Source of the DNA: Gemmatimonadota bacterium
Lineage (GTDB): Bacteria > Gemmatimonadota > Gemmatimonadetes > Gemmatimonadales > Gemmatimonadaceae
Assembly: GCA_026387935.1 (NCBI GenBank)
Contig: JAPLKU010000019.1
Coordinates: forward strand, 1-64,000
Length of the DNA: 64,000 nt
Direction of reading: 5' to 3'
Position 1 is the stretch's first letter. Each line of letters begins with the position of its first letter. Under the pieces are notes generated by a model. It worked only from the letters and a program-made list of their open reading frames with translations, did not search any database and was not told where the DNA came from. The translations under genes were made by a program, and so were the position numbers. Shown piece by piece: positions 63,678 through 64,000 of this stretch.

Positions 63678-64000
63678 ATGCGCATAATGAATGTGATCCG
63701 CGTCACGTCCGCTCTCGCAGTCGCCGGCGTGTGCCAGGCGCAAACTGCGGCGGCGACGGCAGCAGCGCCTCAGCCGGACTTGGGGCCTAAGGTCGGCGAC
63801 GTGGCACCCGATTTCACCCTGCCCGCGAGCACCAAGGACGGGAAGCTCGCGAAGCTCATCCATCTCTCCGACCTCAAGGGCCAGGTAGTGGTTCTTGCTT
63901 TCTTTCCGAAAGCAAGAACCAGTGGCTGAACAGCTCAAATGAACGCGTACCGTGATCAGTACGCGCAGGTCTTCAACGGTGGAAAGGGCGTGACGGCCCT
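63678..64000 (+). CDS. Peroxiredoxin, probable selenoprotein (in-frame TGA = Sec84), 3' end missing
   Basis: Signal peptide (VTSALAVAGVCQA, then QTAA) and an AhpC/TSA fold: VGDVAPDFTLPASTKDGK, LSDLKGQVVVLAFFPKARTSG. The codon at 63927-63929 is TGA, exactly where the peroxidatic Cys of FxPKAxTxGCT belongs, and the frame continues without a stop to the window end as TAQMNAYRDQYAQVFNGGKGVTA, which is the expected family sequence. A standard reading would give 83 residues and no active site. Sec-containing peroxiredoxins exist (for example PrxU of Eubacterium acidaminophilum). A SECIS-like hairpin follows the TGA. The alternative is a nonsense mutation of a Cys codon; intact downstream coding and RNA structure argue against it. 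No sel genes or tRNA-Sec are in the window. Confidence 0.8.
63889..63921 (+). promoter_or_regulatory. Perfect 14-bp RNA hairpin five bases before the recoded TGA
   Basis: Arms 63889-63902 and 63908-63921 pair without mismatch around a TTTCC loop. It is inside the coding sequence for VVLAFFPKART and uses codons (GTT CTT GCT TTT AAA GCA AGA) unlike the GC-ending codons of the neighbourhood, which suggests selection on the RNA. Confidence 0.75.
63944..63965 (+). promoter_or_regulatory. SECIS-like stem-loop after the TGA
   Basis: Stem CGCGTAC/GTACGCG (63944-63950, 63959-63965) with an 8-base loop CGTGATCA. The loop starts 21 bases after the TGA, inside the 16-37 base range described for bacterial SECIS elements, and a G is among the first two loop bases as in the bacterial consensus. 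Confidence 0.65.

Overview
The window is a contiguous stretch of a high-GC, diderm bacterial chromosome. It is gene-dense, with many 4-base stop/start overlaps, and I see no rRNA, tRNA, CRISPR array or complete mobile element. The gene content suggests a member of Gemmatimonadota: a ~2,000-residue SprA-type outer-membrane protein outside Bacteroidota, an Oar-like TonB-dependent receptor, LptF/LptG and Mla envelope genes, type IV pilus-type PilT/PilC, CyoE/CtaB, and exported proteins whose signal peptides end A-x-A/Q. The taxon is an inference from gene content; no marker gene proves it.

Layout. 1-2270 (-): phosphodiester glycosidase (cut by the window edge) and a NamZ-type muramidase. 2422-5855 (+): deoC overlapping a two-domain ALDH16-type aldehyde dehydrogenase, closed by a strong terminator. 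5933-8333 (-): pilC and pilT. 8480-8986 (-): repeat-bearing hypothetical. 9065-16089 (-): SprA overlapping a glutaminyl-cyclase-like M28 gene. 16251-20686 (+): LptF, LptG, MlaE and MlaD in one tight run. 20771-25616 (-): TonB receptor and an APC permease. 25707-26887 (+): COX2-like membrane stub and ctaB. 26833-30042 (-): APC permease, M24 peptidase, V4R-like protein. 30267-34516 (+): five-gene tailoring/ketosynthase cluster. 34567-38756: DUF1707/LiaF-like, STAS, acetyl-CoA synthetase and a Ser/Thr kinase. 38753-39908 (-): DsbA-like protein and VKOR. 40156-42785: small protein, CDP-alcohol phosphotransferase fused to a barrel-like domain, cNMP-binding protein, a degenerate AdoMet-decarboxylase-fold protein and a DUF2461 pseudogene. 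42792-52153 (-): a long one-way run (APC, kynureninase-like, small protein, PsuG, TPR, ABC ATPase, ABC permease, M16 protease). 52235-54971 (+): small exported protein and S9 peptidase. 55230-58709 (-): DUF4440, a putative glycosylase, RluA-type pseudouridine synthase, ArsR regulator. 58710-59657: gene-free, lower-GC, hairpin-rich. 59658-64000 (+): aconitase, a decayed gene, a diacylglycerol-kinase-like gene and a peroxiredoxin cut by the window edge.

How genes work together. DeoC makes acetaldehyde, which the overlapping ALDH can oxidise to acetate; Acs further along can activate acetate to acetyl-CoA for the aconitase-containing TCA cycle. LptF/LptG/MlaE/MlaD form an envelope-lipid block. 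DsbA-like and VKOR form a disulfide-forming pair. Peptidases (M24, M16, S9) with three APC permeases suggest peptide and amino-acid scavenging. The M28 glutaminyl-cyclase-like gene overlaps SprA, and nine proteins here carry Gln right after a predicted signal-peptidase site, so N-terminal pyroglutamate formation on exported proteins is plausible.

Most striking: the last gene is a peroxiredoxin in which an in-frame TGA sits exactly where the peroxidatic cysteine codon belongs. It is followed by a 7-bp SECIS-like stem-loop at suitable distance and preceded by a perfect 14-bp hairpin built from atypical codons. This looks like a selenocysteine peroxiredoxin that a standard gene caller would truncate to 83 residues.
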